This document shows, piece by piece, positions 44,201 to 56,600 of a stretch of 64,000 bases of DNA (positions within the stretch are counted from its first letter, which is position 1; every line of letters begins with the position of its first letter). The position numbers and the translations under genes were made by a program. Under the pieces are notes generated by a model. It was given only the letters and a program-made list of their open reading frames with translations. It made no database searches and was not told the DNA's origin. This stretch comes from Pelodera strongyloides. Taxonomy: Eukaryota; Nematoda; Chromadorea; Rhabditida; Rhabditidae. Location of the stretch: assembly GCA_036852015.1 (NCBI GenBank), contig JAANDG010000293.1, positions 62,001 to 126,000 on the forward strand, written 5' to 3'.

Positions 44201-46726
44201 TACCTTTATTCAAAAGCTCGTGGAATTACATACCTAGAAACCCCCCGTAAATTATTCAAATTAACCGCCAACAAAAAGATGTGCGCAAACTAAAACCACG
44301 CAAACAAAGGTAAAAACCAAAAGGGCGCCAGCAATCCATCATGGCTCACTTTCAGTTTAACTCGTGTATTCAATGAGTGAATATGTGTCACATATACATC
44401 GTTTTTGTTAAAGACTGCGTCAACCGCTTGATAATGAACGAACTAGAAAAAAGAAGCGAAATAATAGAGAAAACTCGGTGCAATAGAAATTTGTGTGTGT
44501 TTTGCTTCTTTGCTATCATATATCTAGGAGCATAGTGAAATTTTAAAACACAAAAATGGAAAAGATGTAAAACTGGAATACAACTTTTCTTGGCGTCTTA
44601 TTAGCGCCCTATATTTTATTTGAATCTGAAACGCTTGCCCCCATTTCTATAAAGAGCAACATAAGGGCTTGTGGATAAGATCTATAAACATTCTGCTCAT
44701 GTAATTAATCATAAAACCGTCGCTTGGTTCTTATTAATCTGAACGTTTTTTTGGCTAATACGGAGTCATAGTGTATTATAGGTTTAATTATACATGGCGC
44801 TTGAAACATACATATAATCTGAGCTTATCTTTAGAACAAGAAAAACTGTACTTTATGTTTTATTGGTCCGAAGAGAGATACTTATTGGTTGGTATATATA
44901 TTGTAGTAACTGATCTAACAACTACGCTCAATTAGAAGAACTATTATGTATGTAAGACAACCGTGTATTCTTCCATATGGGAAGCCAAGCAACTATTGAC
45001 TGTGTACTCATGCTGGTAGTTGATAGTTTGCGATGTACTTGCCTTCGTATGTCCAGTGATACGAAATTACGTAGGTGGCAGTTTTTCTTGTGATATCGAT
45101 ATATTTACTATTTTTGCATCTTGAAAGGGAATTCATGAGCATAAATAACTTGCCGCTTTTCAGAAACGCAACATATATTAGTTGAATTCCGAAGTGGGTG
45201 AAGCACGTGCGCTGTTTTAAAATACCCATCATGAGTACACTTGAAATTTGCGCCTGACTACATTGTGCGCAAAGCCAAAGTTCACTTGAAAGTTCATTAG
45301 CATGTATTATATGCAAATTGTGCCCCATTCGCATTCCGTGTACAGTGTGACATATCACTTTAAATATATCCCTAGCCATCCCCATATATAACTTACAAAA
45401 ATAACAAATTTAAGTCACGCATACGTATCTACAACAAAAATATTCGGTTACGGTATAAAAAATCACGAGTTAATAGACACCCACACTCAAAGCAGTCTAA
45501 CGTGTAACTCTTTACGTGGTTCCCTTGCACTCACTCGGCAATTCCTCCCTAATTAGTATTCCAATTACCAATTGTCTCCCTATCCCGTGATAATTAATCA
45601 GACTTGCAAAGTCTTCTTCCGCGTTGATCGACGGCTAATTGCATTTAGGAACGATTCATTGCTAATTGTTGGAGAATACATAATTTCACGGGAAACCGGC
45701 CCGACATCACCAAGTAAAAAAAAATGCTAAACTGATCTGACAATTTGGATATAATTTAGAAAAAACTTCCATTAAGTCTTATTTTGCTCTTTTGCTCCCA
45801 CCAAATTATATGTCAATTAAAATTAAAAGCCAGTAATTTCCCTATTAATTAGTCTAAAGGCCTAATTACAAATTCAGACTTGATTTGTGCCCAAGGAAAT
45901 TGCGAGGGTGTAATTGTTAATAAAGAAATTAGGTAGTTTGCAAGCAAATAGGTTCCTTGTAGAGAATAAAAATCCAACGATGAATAGAGGTAATCAAGGA
46001 CGTTATTGGAAAAACAACCAAACAAATCATTCTACGAATGCAAGGGTACGAAATATATAAACTACACAACACAATCTTCAACGATAAAAAAAGCATACCC
46101 CGAGCCCGAGCACCTGGTAAGCAAACGGTATGCGCAGAAGATAGTAGCAACAATGCGGTTTATTACAAGTAATACAGTGAGGTACATACAAATCTGACAA
46201 TGAAGAAACCAAACGGTTTAAGCAAGTTGCTAGTTTATTATACAAAATAATGGACTATTATTGAACTATATATTTATTATATATAATTAAGAAAACCATT
46301 CATGGGAATGTAATAACTATTATGGCGCTCTGTCGCCGACCGACGAAAATACGCCAAAACGGCAGTCAGCTGGCAGCAGGGACATAGTAGCGCTGCTATG
46401 CGATAAAAATTGACTACAAACTACAAACTTTAAACTACAAACTACAAAGGATAAACTACAAACAAAATAAAATAACTTACTGGTTCAGGTGATTCCGAGC
46501 ATGAATTCATGGCGGGATAGATTAGTAGTGAACAGGAGAGTACGAAGACATCGAATATTGATAGCCCGCAGAGTAGAACATCTAGAGAAGTTTGCCGCAT
46601 CCGCGCGAACACAAACGCGGACAACGCCGCGGCACAGAGACCCGGAACGCACACCTGAACATACGTTAGGGTGTAGGAGTACATGAGGGGTAGCGCAGAG
46701 TTAGTGAGCCTGCGGTAGGAATTCAT
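38263..46726 (-). CDS. Class-A GPCR, FMRFamide-receptor type
   Basis: A neuropeptide receptor at the plasma membrane, probably coupled to G proteins. Nine exons join in phase: 46726-46481, 43075-43031, 40915-40785, 40619-40533, 40347-40251, 39764-39679, 39279-39177, 38778-38729, 38557-38263; 379 residues. TM1 16-42, TM2 47-71, TM3 ends in DRF (110-112) after AQAGSVW. LYNLP (143-147), typical of FMRFamide receptors, follows TM4. TM5 172-196, TM6 about 233-253 (FFVCNFP), TM7 with NMLIY (285-289) in place of NPxxY and then CLFNRKFRRTCL. The usual TM3 cysteine is replaced or shifted. The ATG at 46726 leaves a very short N-terminus, so an upstream exon is possible. The C-terminus is uncertain because a GTATGC donor lies inside the last exon. 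The gene matches the frpr type of nematodes; I do not assign an individual member. Confidence 0.88.
38793..38971. mobile_element. Foldback MITE, family B
   Basis: TTAAAGTGAAATACCGGCCA to CCGGCCGGCATTTCGCTTTA. It ends 14 bp upstream (minus strand) of the acceptor of GPCR exon 8 at 38778, so it must supply part of the splice-acceptor region. Confidence 0.85.
39041..39194 (-). repeat. 26-bp tandem array containing a splice donor
   Basis: Six units of 26 bp (minus strand GTAAGTTAAATACTCCGTAC plus CAAGGC) start at the end of GPCR exon 7. The unit nearest the exon supplies its last codons and its real donor at 39177/39176. Each further unit repeats the GGC/GTAAGT junction within the intron. The outermost unit is diverged. 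Confidence 0.85.
39350..39520. repeat. 24-bp GC-rich minisatellite
   Basis: Imperfect units of GTTGGCGAGCGCTGATCCTG plus CGCT, with shortened units lacking the GTTGGCGAGC part. It lies in GPCR intron 6. Long open frames on both strands (Ala/Leu/Asp or Gln/Arg/Ser repeats) are artefacts of the array. Confidence 0.8.
39850..40020. mobile_element. Foldback MITE, family A
   Basis: A 171-bp palindrome with TTAAAGCGAAATGCTAGCCC ends and the GATCGTCCACGGCAATC centre, in GPCR intron 5. Confidence 0.85.
41538..41578 (+). repeat. (GA)n microsatellite
   Basis: Imperfect AG repeat of about 40 bases in GPCR intron 2. Confidence 0.8.
42137..42408 (+). repeat. 25-bp minisatellite
   Basis: About eleven units of CCCAGTGAAGTTCCCTTAGG plus TTCTT, almost identical, with one shortened unit near 42250-42266. 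The homogeneity suggests recent expansion. It lies in GPCR intron 2 and shows no conserved coding frame. Confidence 0.9.
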
Positions 46727-46944
46727 CCCGGGCTCAACGTCAACTATAGCCTGGTGTTTCGCATTAATTGTCAGATGCCTAGCAAATCACAAACAAAAAT
46801 TAAAAGACTCACCATTGGTATCAAATATCGGTAGATTATTTTCTCAGTGTCCTGATATTCCCACATGCTAAAACTATACCAAATTTTAAAGCACAGCGTA
46901 TTAAGGATAGATGTAAAGTAAATGAAAATGTTTGTGATTTTGTG

Positions 46945-47125
46945 TTAAAGCGCAATACCGGTCGGTTTTTGAAACGCATCGCAGACAACTGAATTCTTAC
47001 GTATTTATGCTAATTTGCTCGAATTTAGCTCGATTTATTCTAATTTACGTTCATTTGAATATGCTGCATAGTAATGCTGATGTACTGACTGGATGCGTTA
47101 CAAACCGGCCGGTATTTCGCTTTAA
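46945..47125. mobile_element. Foldback MITE, family B
   Basis: TTAAAGCGCAATACCGGTCG to GGCCGGTATTTCGCTTTAA, about 220 bp upstream of the GPCR start codon on the gene's 5' side. Confidence 0.85.
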
Positions 47126-47129
47126 AACG

Positions 47130-47685
47130 TGAATCAAGTAAAAGATGGAATACGAACAAGTTATATCCATCAAAAAAAGACAAATAATGACCTTGTCACA
47201 GGGTTACTCTTGATGTTACTTTTCAAATGTCACTATATAGGGGGACAAATAAATACTGTAATATTACACACATCCATGCACCGAGTGCGTTTGCAAGTTT
47301 GAACTATAATTCACTGCTGTAAATCCGTGAAGCACACAAAATGTGAGCTAAACCATTACAAAAATTATCACAAAATGTCATCTTATTTTTGCACGAACAA
47401 GGCTTGCAAATAAAAAAGATGTTAGGGTGTACTTGAGGGTGCATATTTAGATAGTTTTGAGTTTGAAAATGAGTATGGGTATAGTACAGTATGTGAACAT
47501 ATAAAGATGAGTAATAATATATGTTTTGCCAGTATTGCTGTTTTCCGTAATTTGCCTTTTGACGTGTATGTAGACAAAACATTAACCACTTATTAAAATT
47601 TCCGTTCCTCTGCTTATTGCCTTTAGTTGTTTTTATTGACATTTAATTGACTGTGATTATCTCTTGAAAAATTTGCAGTTATTCG
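47130..47685. other. Intergenic, no gene seen
   Basis: AT-rich sequence between two foldback elements, upstream of the GPCR gene. The open frame at 47304-47642 has no motif. Confidence 0.5.
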
Positions 47686-47688
47686 TTA

Positions 47689-47869
47689 TTAAAGCGAAAT
47701 GCTAGCCCCTTTGGAAAATTTGCATATGATAAGCAAATCCTATGTATCCTATGCTAATTTTGCGCGATCGTCCACGGCAATCGCGCAAAATTAGCATAGG
47801 ATACATAGGCTAACATAGGATTTGCTTATCATATGCAAATTTTCCAAAGAGGCTGGCATTTCGCTTTAA
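47689..47869. mobile_element. Foldback MITE, family A (with internal duplication)
   Basis: Palindromic family-A copy of 181 bp. The right arm has an extra 10-12 bp caused by duplication of the AACATAGGA segment, and the centre reads GCGCGATCGTCCACGGCAAT. Confidence 0.85.
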
Positions 47870-48602
47870 ATGGTTTAGAAGTACTATGGGTTCCTTCATA
47901 GAAAAAGGTCACAAAATTGTGTTTTGTTGGACATTTATTTTGCTTGAATTACTGTAGTTTAGTATTATTTCGTGACATTTTGCATGAGACCAGACAGATT
48001 ACAGATTATCTAAATTCAGCAGGCAAAGCCCTAATTTTTCCCAGAATTAAATACTAATTATTTATACTAATTATTTGACGATAAAATGCATATAATGACT
48101 CAGTTAGGAAAGCAACAGGTATTTAAATATCGCGTGGAATTAGCAGCAAACAAAGTTAAGTGGCAAACATGCAAAGTGCAGCAATTTTATAAACCATTGC
48201 TCAAGAGAGTTCAAGATGTCTTGGGTTATTCTGAGTATGTGATTTGTTCATTTAGAGGGTGTAGTTCATAGATAGATAGCGACCCAGCTTGCAATAGGTC
48301 CCATAGGACCCTTCCTTTCTGATTCAGGGCCAAGGCGTATAAGGACCAGGTCCAGGGGCGGGGCCATAACCCATCCCCCAACGGCACTATAAACCGGGTC
48401 GTAGACTAGGTTTTCCAACCGTAGACTAGGACACATGAGGCCATATTTTTTGTTGCATTCTTTTGGAAAAATCAGATTGTCTTGTCTCTTAATGTAGTAA
48501 ACAGTTTCTGTCTCGGTGGCTCGCTGAAACTGCGTATGTATACGCTGTATGCCTTTGAAACAGTGCGGAGGGCTACTGGGTTACGGCTGCGGTAGCATGG
48601 AT

Positions 48603-48665
48603 GGCGATAGTGTAGTGGTTAGAGGTGCGGACCGGTAATCTAACGACGCTGGTTCGATTCCATAA
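48603..48665 (+). other. tRNA-like SINE head
   Basis: GATAGTGTAGTGGTTAGAGG (A box) and ACGCTGGTTCGATTCC (B box) lie about 35 bases apart. No good acceptor stem. Related in type to the element at 33222. Confidence 0.5.
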
Positions 48666-49010
48666 AGTATGCCTAACAACTCGTTTGGTTTTTAATTAGG
48701 ATGACGCCGTAGTCATCATGTTATGAATAAGAAGGCGACGTGAAACCAACAACAAACACTAATTATGGAGAGTGGCTGAGAAATCAGTGGTTATTTTTCA
48801 TGGTAGATTCGCAATGACAAAACAATTGAAAGAAAGTTCACAAGATCAAATAACCTACTCAATACTATTTGCATAACTCTTCACTCTAAAGAAGTTTCGT
48901 AATGTGGGATAATCTTTCCTTGAGGGAAGTCTCCTGCTTTCGAGGTAGATTTTCCCTTTGCTGATCAATCTCTACCCAATATGACTAAAAAGTGTTTTCC
49001 ATTTTGTTTT

Positions 49011-49461
49011 CTAAAAGGGAGAGGCCCACGAGAAAAAAGTCTTCGTCAGTATACTTGTATAGAATGTTCGGAACTTCAGAAATATTACTGTGAAAACCGC
49101 ATTGCTTGAAGCCTAGAACTCACAGAGTTATTCCCCGTCAAACAGTTCGGCCAGGTACCGTAGTCAGCAACGTCAAAATTGGTTTTTATGGTTTATATCC
49201 GTTCATTTGCAATGCTTCTCTACATAATAATGGTCAAACGAATAAAGACGTTTATAAAGAGGCGTTTCCAATACAGTAATGCCCTAAACGCGCAAAAATT
49301 GTTTCTGGCTACGGTACCTCGCCGAACTGTTTGACGGGGAATACCTCTGTGAGTTCTAGGCTTCAAGCAATGCGGTTTTCGCAGGAATATTTCTGAAATT
49401 TCGGACATTCTGTACAAATAAATTGATGAAAACTTTTTTCTCGTGGGCCTCTCCCTTTAAA
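49011..49461. mobile_element. 450-bp inverted-repeat element, family D
   Basis: AAAAGGGAGAGGCCCACGAG at the left and the complement ending GGGCCTCTCCCTTTAA at the right bound arms of about 170 bp. The arms share CATTGCTTGAAGCCTAGAAC, GTCAAACAGTTCGGC and complements. The middle is about 110 bp and AT-rich. It has no coding sequence. Confidence 0.8.
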
Positions 49462-49464
49462 GGA

Positions 49465-50605
49465 GGAGGCTCACAAAAACTGCACCCTATATTTCTGTCC
49501 TTTTATCGAAGGATGATGGTTTGACCTTCCAAGATATTACGGTGTCGCCATGTTATTTATTAATACATACAAAGATAAGTGGGTAATCATATCATAACCA
49601 TAAGTCAATTTTGCGAGCTCTTGTGGAAGTAGATTTCCCAATTTTCAGGAGTATCCGGCTAGAGACACGTCAACTCTAATCTTTGATATTGTACGCCGGA
49701 AAGGTTTGACTAGCGCGGTTTGGTTTTGAAATGGTGCACCCTGTTACGCCGCAAACTCACTTCCGCGCCCAGGCTTGCCAGGCCTTCTCCTGTTTCTTGC
49801 GGTGCAACAATTTCGCGCCAGGGCTTCGCCGAGCAGCACCCAAGTTCCATCAATAGGTAGAGATCGTTTTACTTGTAAACCGAAAGGAGTGTGTATTATG
49901 TTTTATCGAGTTTAAATTGAGGACGTAGTATAACGGATTTGAGCTTAGTTATGTTCCTTCGTCTTACTGGAAGAAATGCTACACAGGAATACTTTAAACA
50001 AACTATCCAACGCTGACAATTTCGTATTATTTATTTTCAAAAAACTAAATGCTCTAGTCTAGTAGATGATATAATAAGCATAATAGAAGAATGTAAGTAG
50101 ATAAGTCGGTAAGTACACAATAGACATATTCCCTTTGAAAACTATTAATATTGAAAAATTTAAACTGTACTTGTAATCTGATAAGATTAAATTTATACGA
50201 CAATTAAACAAAGCTGTAAATTTTGTGTCATGAAATATATGGAAGAAAAAGTGAAAAAATGAAAGCCTAGCTTAACGTTTCATTTTTGGTTTATGGTTTG
50301 AATCAAGTGTTGTCAAAATATAAAGGAAAAAAACGCAAGTAAGACTTGAAATTATGTTATATGTATACTAGCAGTAAAATTAACACCACGCAAATAATTA
50401 GTGTGAAGAAATGTTTAATAAAACAGAAAAAAAGGAATCTGTGTTATTTACTTGGACCGGCGTCTTACGAAGTGAAACGAATATTGATGTGGAAAATAAA
50501 AGTGTAAACAATGGAACGATTACAGAAATCCACCACGCACAAATAAAAACGTGTCTGGGAGGGCGTACTGCATTGCGATACTAAAAAATAATGTCTAATA
50601 GTAAG
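49465..50605. other. Intergenic / 3' flank of ankyrin gene
   Basis: No gene seen. TTAAAGGAGGAGGCTCAC at the left edge of this region resembles another element end directly next to family D, but I could not find a matching right end. Confidence 0.4.
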
Positions 50606-50609
50606 GAGG

Positions 50610-53600
50610 CTACGCATGATTACAAGTGTCCACTTCCTCCAGAACCCGGTCGATCTCATCGACGGCTGCAAGCCCGGCACCCGCCCACGCGCGATCATCT
50701 AGTACCTGCAAGAGGGAAAATATTCACGAGGGTCTGTTTAGGGTGTTTCGAATTGAGGTCCCTTGTTTAACATATAACATGAATCACTTACCATCCAATA
50801 CCTTACTAGATCGGTTCGTTGAAATGGTATACCGTCTTTTCGCCACGTAAGTGGAGCATTTAAAGGCACCATTTTTCACTATGTAAGTGGACCATCGACC
50901 ATGTAAGTGGATCAAGAAGGACACATAGTGTCATTGACTGTCCCTGACCGACAGTCTCCTCATTTAGAGAAACGGAAATTCAGAACAGTTTTTTTTTCAA
51001 TCCACGAGCGTCGCATGAGATGAATTTTATTGTCTGTCAGAAAGTAGGAATACCTTGATGTGATCTGTTAGTAGATCCTCATCGGTCTGCGCGGCCATGT
51101 CCTTCTTCTCCGCCTCGTCTGTGGCCACTTCGGCATACTGAGGATGGGAATGGGAATCACGACGATTGGGAACCGAACCCGATGAACTGAATGGAATATG
51201 TTAGAATAGTTGGGTCATGATGAAAACTGGACCAGAGCTTTACCCTTTACATACCTAAAAAAACATTCTAGTAAGTCAGTAGAAGTGGATGCACTCTTAT
51301 CATTTCATAATTTCTACAAGTTTCACTGTCCTTTTCCATCCCGTGTGGGATGTGTGATGGATGGTAATTAAGGTTAAATGTTAAATGTTAAATGCACCTC
51401 GAATACGTATGTTACTTGGGCCCCTCTGCAAGTGTTGCGGCTGGCGCAATTCTCTGTCTTATATTATTCTCCTCGTACCGTACCCGTACCCATGGCAGCC
51501 TTGATCCCAATAAGAGCTTACTATACATACTCGCGACAAAATAATAAAGTACAACCATACCTTTGACCATCAGCTTCTTCTACGTATCGCATCGGACGTC
51601 TTTCCACCGTACCGGCGCCAAAACTGTAAACATGTATGAAATAACTATGCAATGATCAATAACTTTTTGTATTTCATTTGTATAAAGTGAAAAAGGCGAT
51701 AGCGTACAGAAAAGAGCTTGAAACTTGTGCGAACAACGCAGGATAGTAAATAAACGTGAACCTATGTATTCTCTAATATTTATACAGTACCAGACGACTA
51801 CGCCGCCTGAGCCGTCTTTCCATGCTTATAAAACGTCTGTAACGTAGAAGAAAATCTTTACGAATGAAGACATGTATCCTTCTTTTACACGAGATTATTC
51901 TAATTTGAGCTGCGGCACTCTTTCATATCCAAAGCGGAACAATTTATTCGAATTATACTTCCGTAACGTGAGTGTTAGCGCACGATACAGTTACTCTTTT
52001 ATAGAAAAAGATAGCGATAGTTTCGTGCACAATAGATAGCATTGAAATTTGATAGACAGAATAAACTAAATGTGTGCGTTCGTTTCTTGAAACTTGATAG
52101 ACAGAGTAAACTAAATGTGTGCGTTCGTTTCAATACCTCAGCTCGTCATCGTCTATAAAACCCAATGGGCGGCGCTCAATTGTAGTGCTAAATAATTATG
52201 CACTAGCAAAAAAACTTTATTACTTTATTTATGGTCCAACATTCTATTATCATTTAATTCCGCAACTTATGCCGACACACTTTCTTATAAGTTTTAATTT
52301 GCTGAAAAAGAAATTCATTATTCGATGTGAAGAAAAACAAGAGAAGAAGGTATTCTTAGAGGGCCCAATACCTTCCAGCTCCAGACGTAAGATCCAGACG
52401 ACCCATCCCTTTAAAGTTAAACATAAGTTTGCCGTACCCAGTCTCGCTTCCATTCTCTCCACTACTCGAGTATCCGCTGCTCATTTGCCGGGGACTCGCC
52501 AGTCGACTGCCAGTTTCATGCCCGGATTGATAGCCTGAAAGAGAAGTTTTAAATTAGTTACCAAAAACTTTTAGTTGCGACGACCAAGTTGGGTTTTCAA
52601 ATTCGCAAGTGTTTTGCAATACAAGGTAACAAGTTTCTTACATATGTATTATTTAGATAGAGTGAAAAATCAAAATCATACGTCGGAAATGTACAACAGA
52701 AAAGTCGCCTAATCTTAAACGGATAAGCACTAGAGTTAATGACAAGTTAAACTCAAAACACCACATTTATATTCCAGGAAATCTTCGATTAATCATCCTA
52801 TATCTATGAGTATGGCATGCAGCTAATAGACAGTGGTTCGTCACTTACAGTACTATTCGAGATAAACATATATTATATTCACTGCTCAACCTACCGTAGT
52901 CTATCGGGCTGGCCACTCCGCCTGAGGATAGTGAACTCCCCTGCCGTCCACTCTGCCGCAATTCACTGTGAACTTTGACTTTGTTAGACTCCTTTTTGTT
53001 CCCTTTCACTTTTCCATTTAAGTCTGAAAATTCGGGAATAAATTTTGGCGTGTAAACATACTTCTTCACAATTAGGGGCAATTAAATAAGTTCAGAAACA
53101 TGACGAAATCCAGGAATATTTACGGTTCCAGGCGGTGGCTAACGAAACAAAAACTGTCATGTGGGTTTCAATCTCGTGTCGGCGTAAAGTTAAACTAAGG
53201 AATTACTTAAACTTATACTTAAATATAAACCTGTATGATTTGCGAGTGTCTTAGCCATTTGCTCGTGTCCTCTCATTCTAGCAATTGCTTGCGGAGCATG
53301 GCCAGCATTGTTGACCAGTAATGGATTAGCGCCATTATCTAACTAAAGAGGAAGTTATTATTTAATATTGAAAATATTTTGATCGGGTAACTCCGAAAAA
53401 TATGGGAATAATACGGCAATTCACTGTTAGCTTACAACTCTAGCGGAGCTCTACAGGATGATATGGGTGGTGTTTGCGAACACTGGGTTTCATTTTTTGA
53501 CTTACAAATTGGCGTTATTAAAATTAATATATTTATATAAAAAAATTTATTCTTTATGCCGAAAATAATTTTGCTTGGGTTTTTGGGCATGCTTGATTTA

Positions 53601-56600
53601 GTGGCTGCATTAGGTTTCCTCCAAAAGTAGTAGAATCACGTTTTTTTGGGTGCTCGGATACTTATGGTGCGCTGTGCCTGTACGGAAACTACACCTACGA
53701 CAATGAAACAAATGATTTTTTAGCAAAACTACACCACCTGAATGCGTTTTTTTCGTGAAAGTATTACTCATATAATTCTTGACCGGATCAAAGTCGGGGG
53801 CGTTCTGATTCAGACAATGGTAGCAACGAGCTCAATCATACGATCCTACCCAAGTAACGATGATACCGGAAGCGTCCACTTACCAAATACAAAGCCGCGT
53901 CCATATGATTATTGATTGCGGTCAGATGAAGTGGTGAATTTCCTCTTGAATCTCTAAGCGCTAGCACATGGGCGCGCTTCTTCTTCGACCAACAAGAGAG
54001 AAGAATGGTAAGGACCGGTACCGAACCGGAGACTGAAAAAAGTTTCAAGCAATTGAGCCATAGGAAAAGTATGAAGCTTCATTTTTGATCCGTCCACGTT
54101 GTGGAATCTGCTTTTTTTCTGCTATTGTGCAAAAAAAACCATTTATGATTATAGCTGTTCCGTAAAGAATACGGTCACTGACAAGCAGCGATGAGCGTAC
54201 AGTAAACTGCGGTACGGTAGCTTGGAAACAGGGGTACGAGCTTACAATTAGAGCTAAGGTAAGATTACGGTAACTCACAGGCGGCACAGTGAACAGCGTT
54301 GGCCAATTCGTTTGTTGTCCACAAGGCGGCATCAGAACCCATTCTCGTGAGCAGCCATTTAACAATCTGATCATGACCTGACAGACAGGCAATGTGCAAC
54401 AACGATTGTCCTGAAAGGAATATAATAAGAAATTGAAACTTTAAAGCGGAATTGCACGTGGTTTTTGAATGTGTTATAGCAAATTATGTGCCCATTGTGC
54501 ACTAGCGGCATGCGTCTTAAACCCTGCAACATCATTTAAACATTCTAAAATAAAACGTGGAAAGTCCTGTTTGAAACATTGGTCAAATTTGGAACGTTTC
54601 AGGACATAAGAAGTAACTTACCCCTACTGCTAACTGAACCCATTTCACTGCGAGCCTTTTCCACTAAATAACGTACACTGGTAAGACATCCGCCCTGCAC
54701 AGCGTAAACGCAGGGAGTACAGCCTGAAACAGGGTTCTTATAATAATACTATTATAATAATATTAATTACTGTATAAAGCAGCGCACATTGCCAATATAG
54801 CATTACAACAGTGAAGTTTGCATAGAGGTGAAACGGGTATTTCCGTGCCAGGGTTTAGGTAGAGCCTATAGGCAGGGTCCCGGTCCCAAAGTTTGTTTTA
54901 TTCCGTTTTATGTTTATTGAATATTAATACTATCAATCATTGCTGAAATTGATGTTATATAGCTTGGTTTTTTTATGTCACAACTACTTATCGTAAAGAC
55001 TATTTTATGATGATTGTTTACTTTTTGCTAGAGCCTGAGCCTGAGGAATAAATAAACCAACCAACTGGGCAAGCAATTTATGGTAACGCTGAAACGTACC
55101 AAACTCGTCCCTGAAGTTCACCATCTCTTTATCGTATTTTGTAGCCACCCGGATGAAATCAATGTTGCCTGAAAGGAAGAAATCTTCCAAAAGGCTAGAA
55201 ACTATTTTGAAAAGAAAATTAGTTAAATGTAATGTAATGTTTTAAATGTTTAATATACTTTCTTTTATTTCCTTTTATTAGACTTTTACCTGTTTAGCAA
55301 AATGGAGCTCTGTCAAGTTTTTGAATAAAAATATAGAAAAAAGAACGTTACACATAGGATAGTGTATTTACTAAATGCATGTAGAGTATCTGCAGTATAT
55401 GCAGTCTTTTCACATCTTTGTCAATAACTCAATAAAAAGGGGGCAAACTCGCCTTGTGCTGCAGCAACATGAAGCGGCAACATTTTTGCCTTATTCGGCA
55501 GCATTCCCAGCGCTTTTCCAAAGTTCTTCAAAAACCAAAATGCCATTTCGTTGTCACCGCGGGCCACTGCCGCCATTAGAACGGATGTACCGTTTACATC
55601 TCTGGAGGTAATTAATCAAACAATTAGTTTCGAAGTGTTTTCTCACTGAAAATGTGGACTTAACTTTCCTAAAATGCCAGTTGTTTGCTGTAACCCAACA
55701 ATATAAGTTACTTGATGTTCGTCTCTAATTAAAATATTTATTATTATTTTTCCAGTAAGCATGAAGCCAAGTGTCCTACCTACGCCGCTACGACACACCC
55801 CAGAACACAACTTTATGTACAGTATTCAATAAGACTAATATAACAGACCTGTGCATCGCCATATTGATCGTATCTCTAAGCGAGCCTTTTAGTATCAGCT
55901 CAACACTTTTCATACTACCCTTCCCGGCGGCGATGAGCAGCGGAGTCTCTCCTGAGGAGTATTTAAATTAACTATGTTTGAGTGTACGTGTACGGTATCA
56001 ACAAACTACAAATCACTACGAACATTACTCCATGGTTCCTAGCAACATCGAAAAGGACCGCGCATTTTCAGCGCCTTTTTGTCTAACAAACCCCAAAAGC
56101 ATAGTCAATTTCTAGGAATTCACGAGCATTTTTTCATAAAATTGTAATAAGATACATCTCACCTATTAACGAGGAGCATTCTCGGAGTTCCGGAACCGCA
56201 GCACATAAGTACCTAAATACTTTAGATTAAACATAAACCAAATTATGTTTTTTTCCTATTCTAGACAAACTCAACGATTCCGTTGGGGAAACCTAATTTG
56301 CTAGTTTCAACCCTACAAATCTACAAACTCCTAATCCGGCTAGCTAAAACAGGTGTGGCTTCGGCATACCGGGCACACTCTTAGGATAAGTCCGCGTGCA
56401 TTGGAAGTAAATAATAGTATGCGGTTTTCAGTTAGCCTCATGAAACCCTCCTCTTTCGTAAGCAAATTCAGAAAAAATATTTCCGTGGGCGACATTCTCT
56501 AACTGTTTTACATCTGAACATAAAATGTCTGACCGTCATGTGTTTTTTTACATTCCTTTATTATTATTTAAGCACGCGTTTTCTTATCACTTATTACACC

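Noticed and set aside
44320..45390. Possible extra GPCR exon(s) on the minus strand
   Set aside because: The open stretches show no receptor motifs, and exons 1 and 2 already join in phase without them.
84..48665. Functional tRNA genes
   Set aside because: The A and B boxes are good at several sites, but the acceptor and anticodon stems do not pair well; they are better explained as SINE heads or pseudo-tRNAs. A tRNAscan run would decide.
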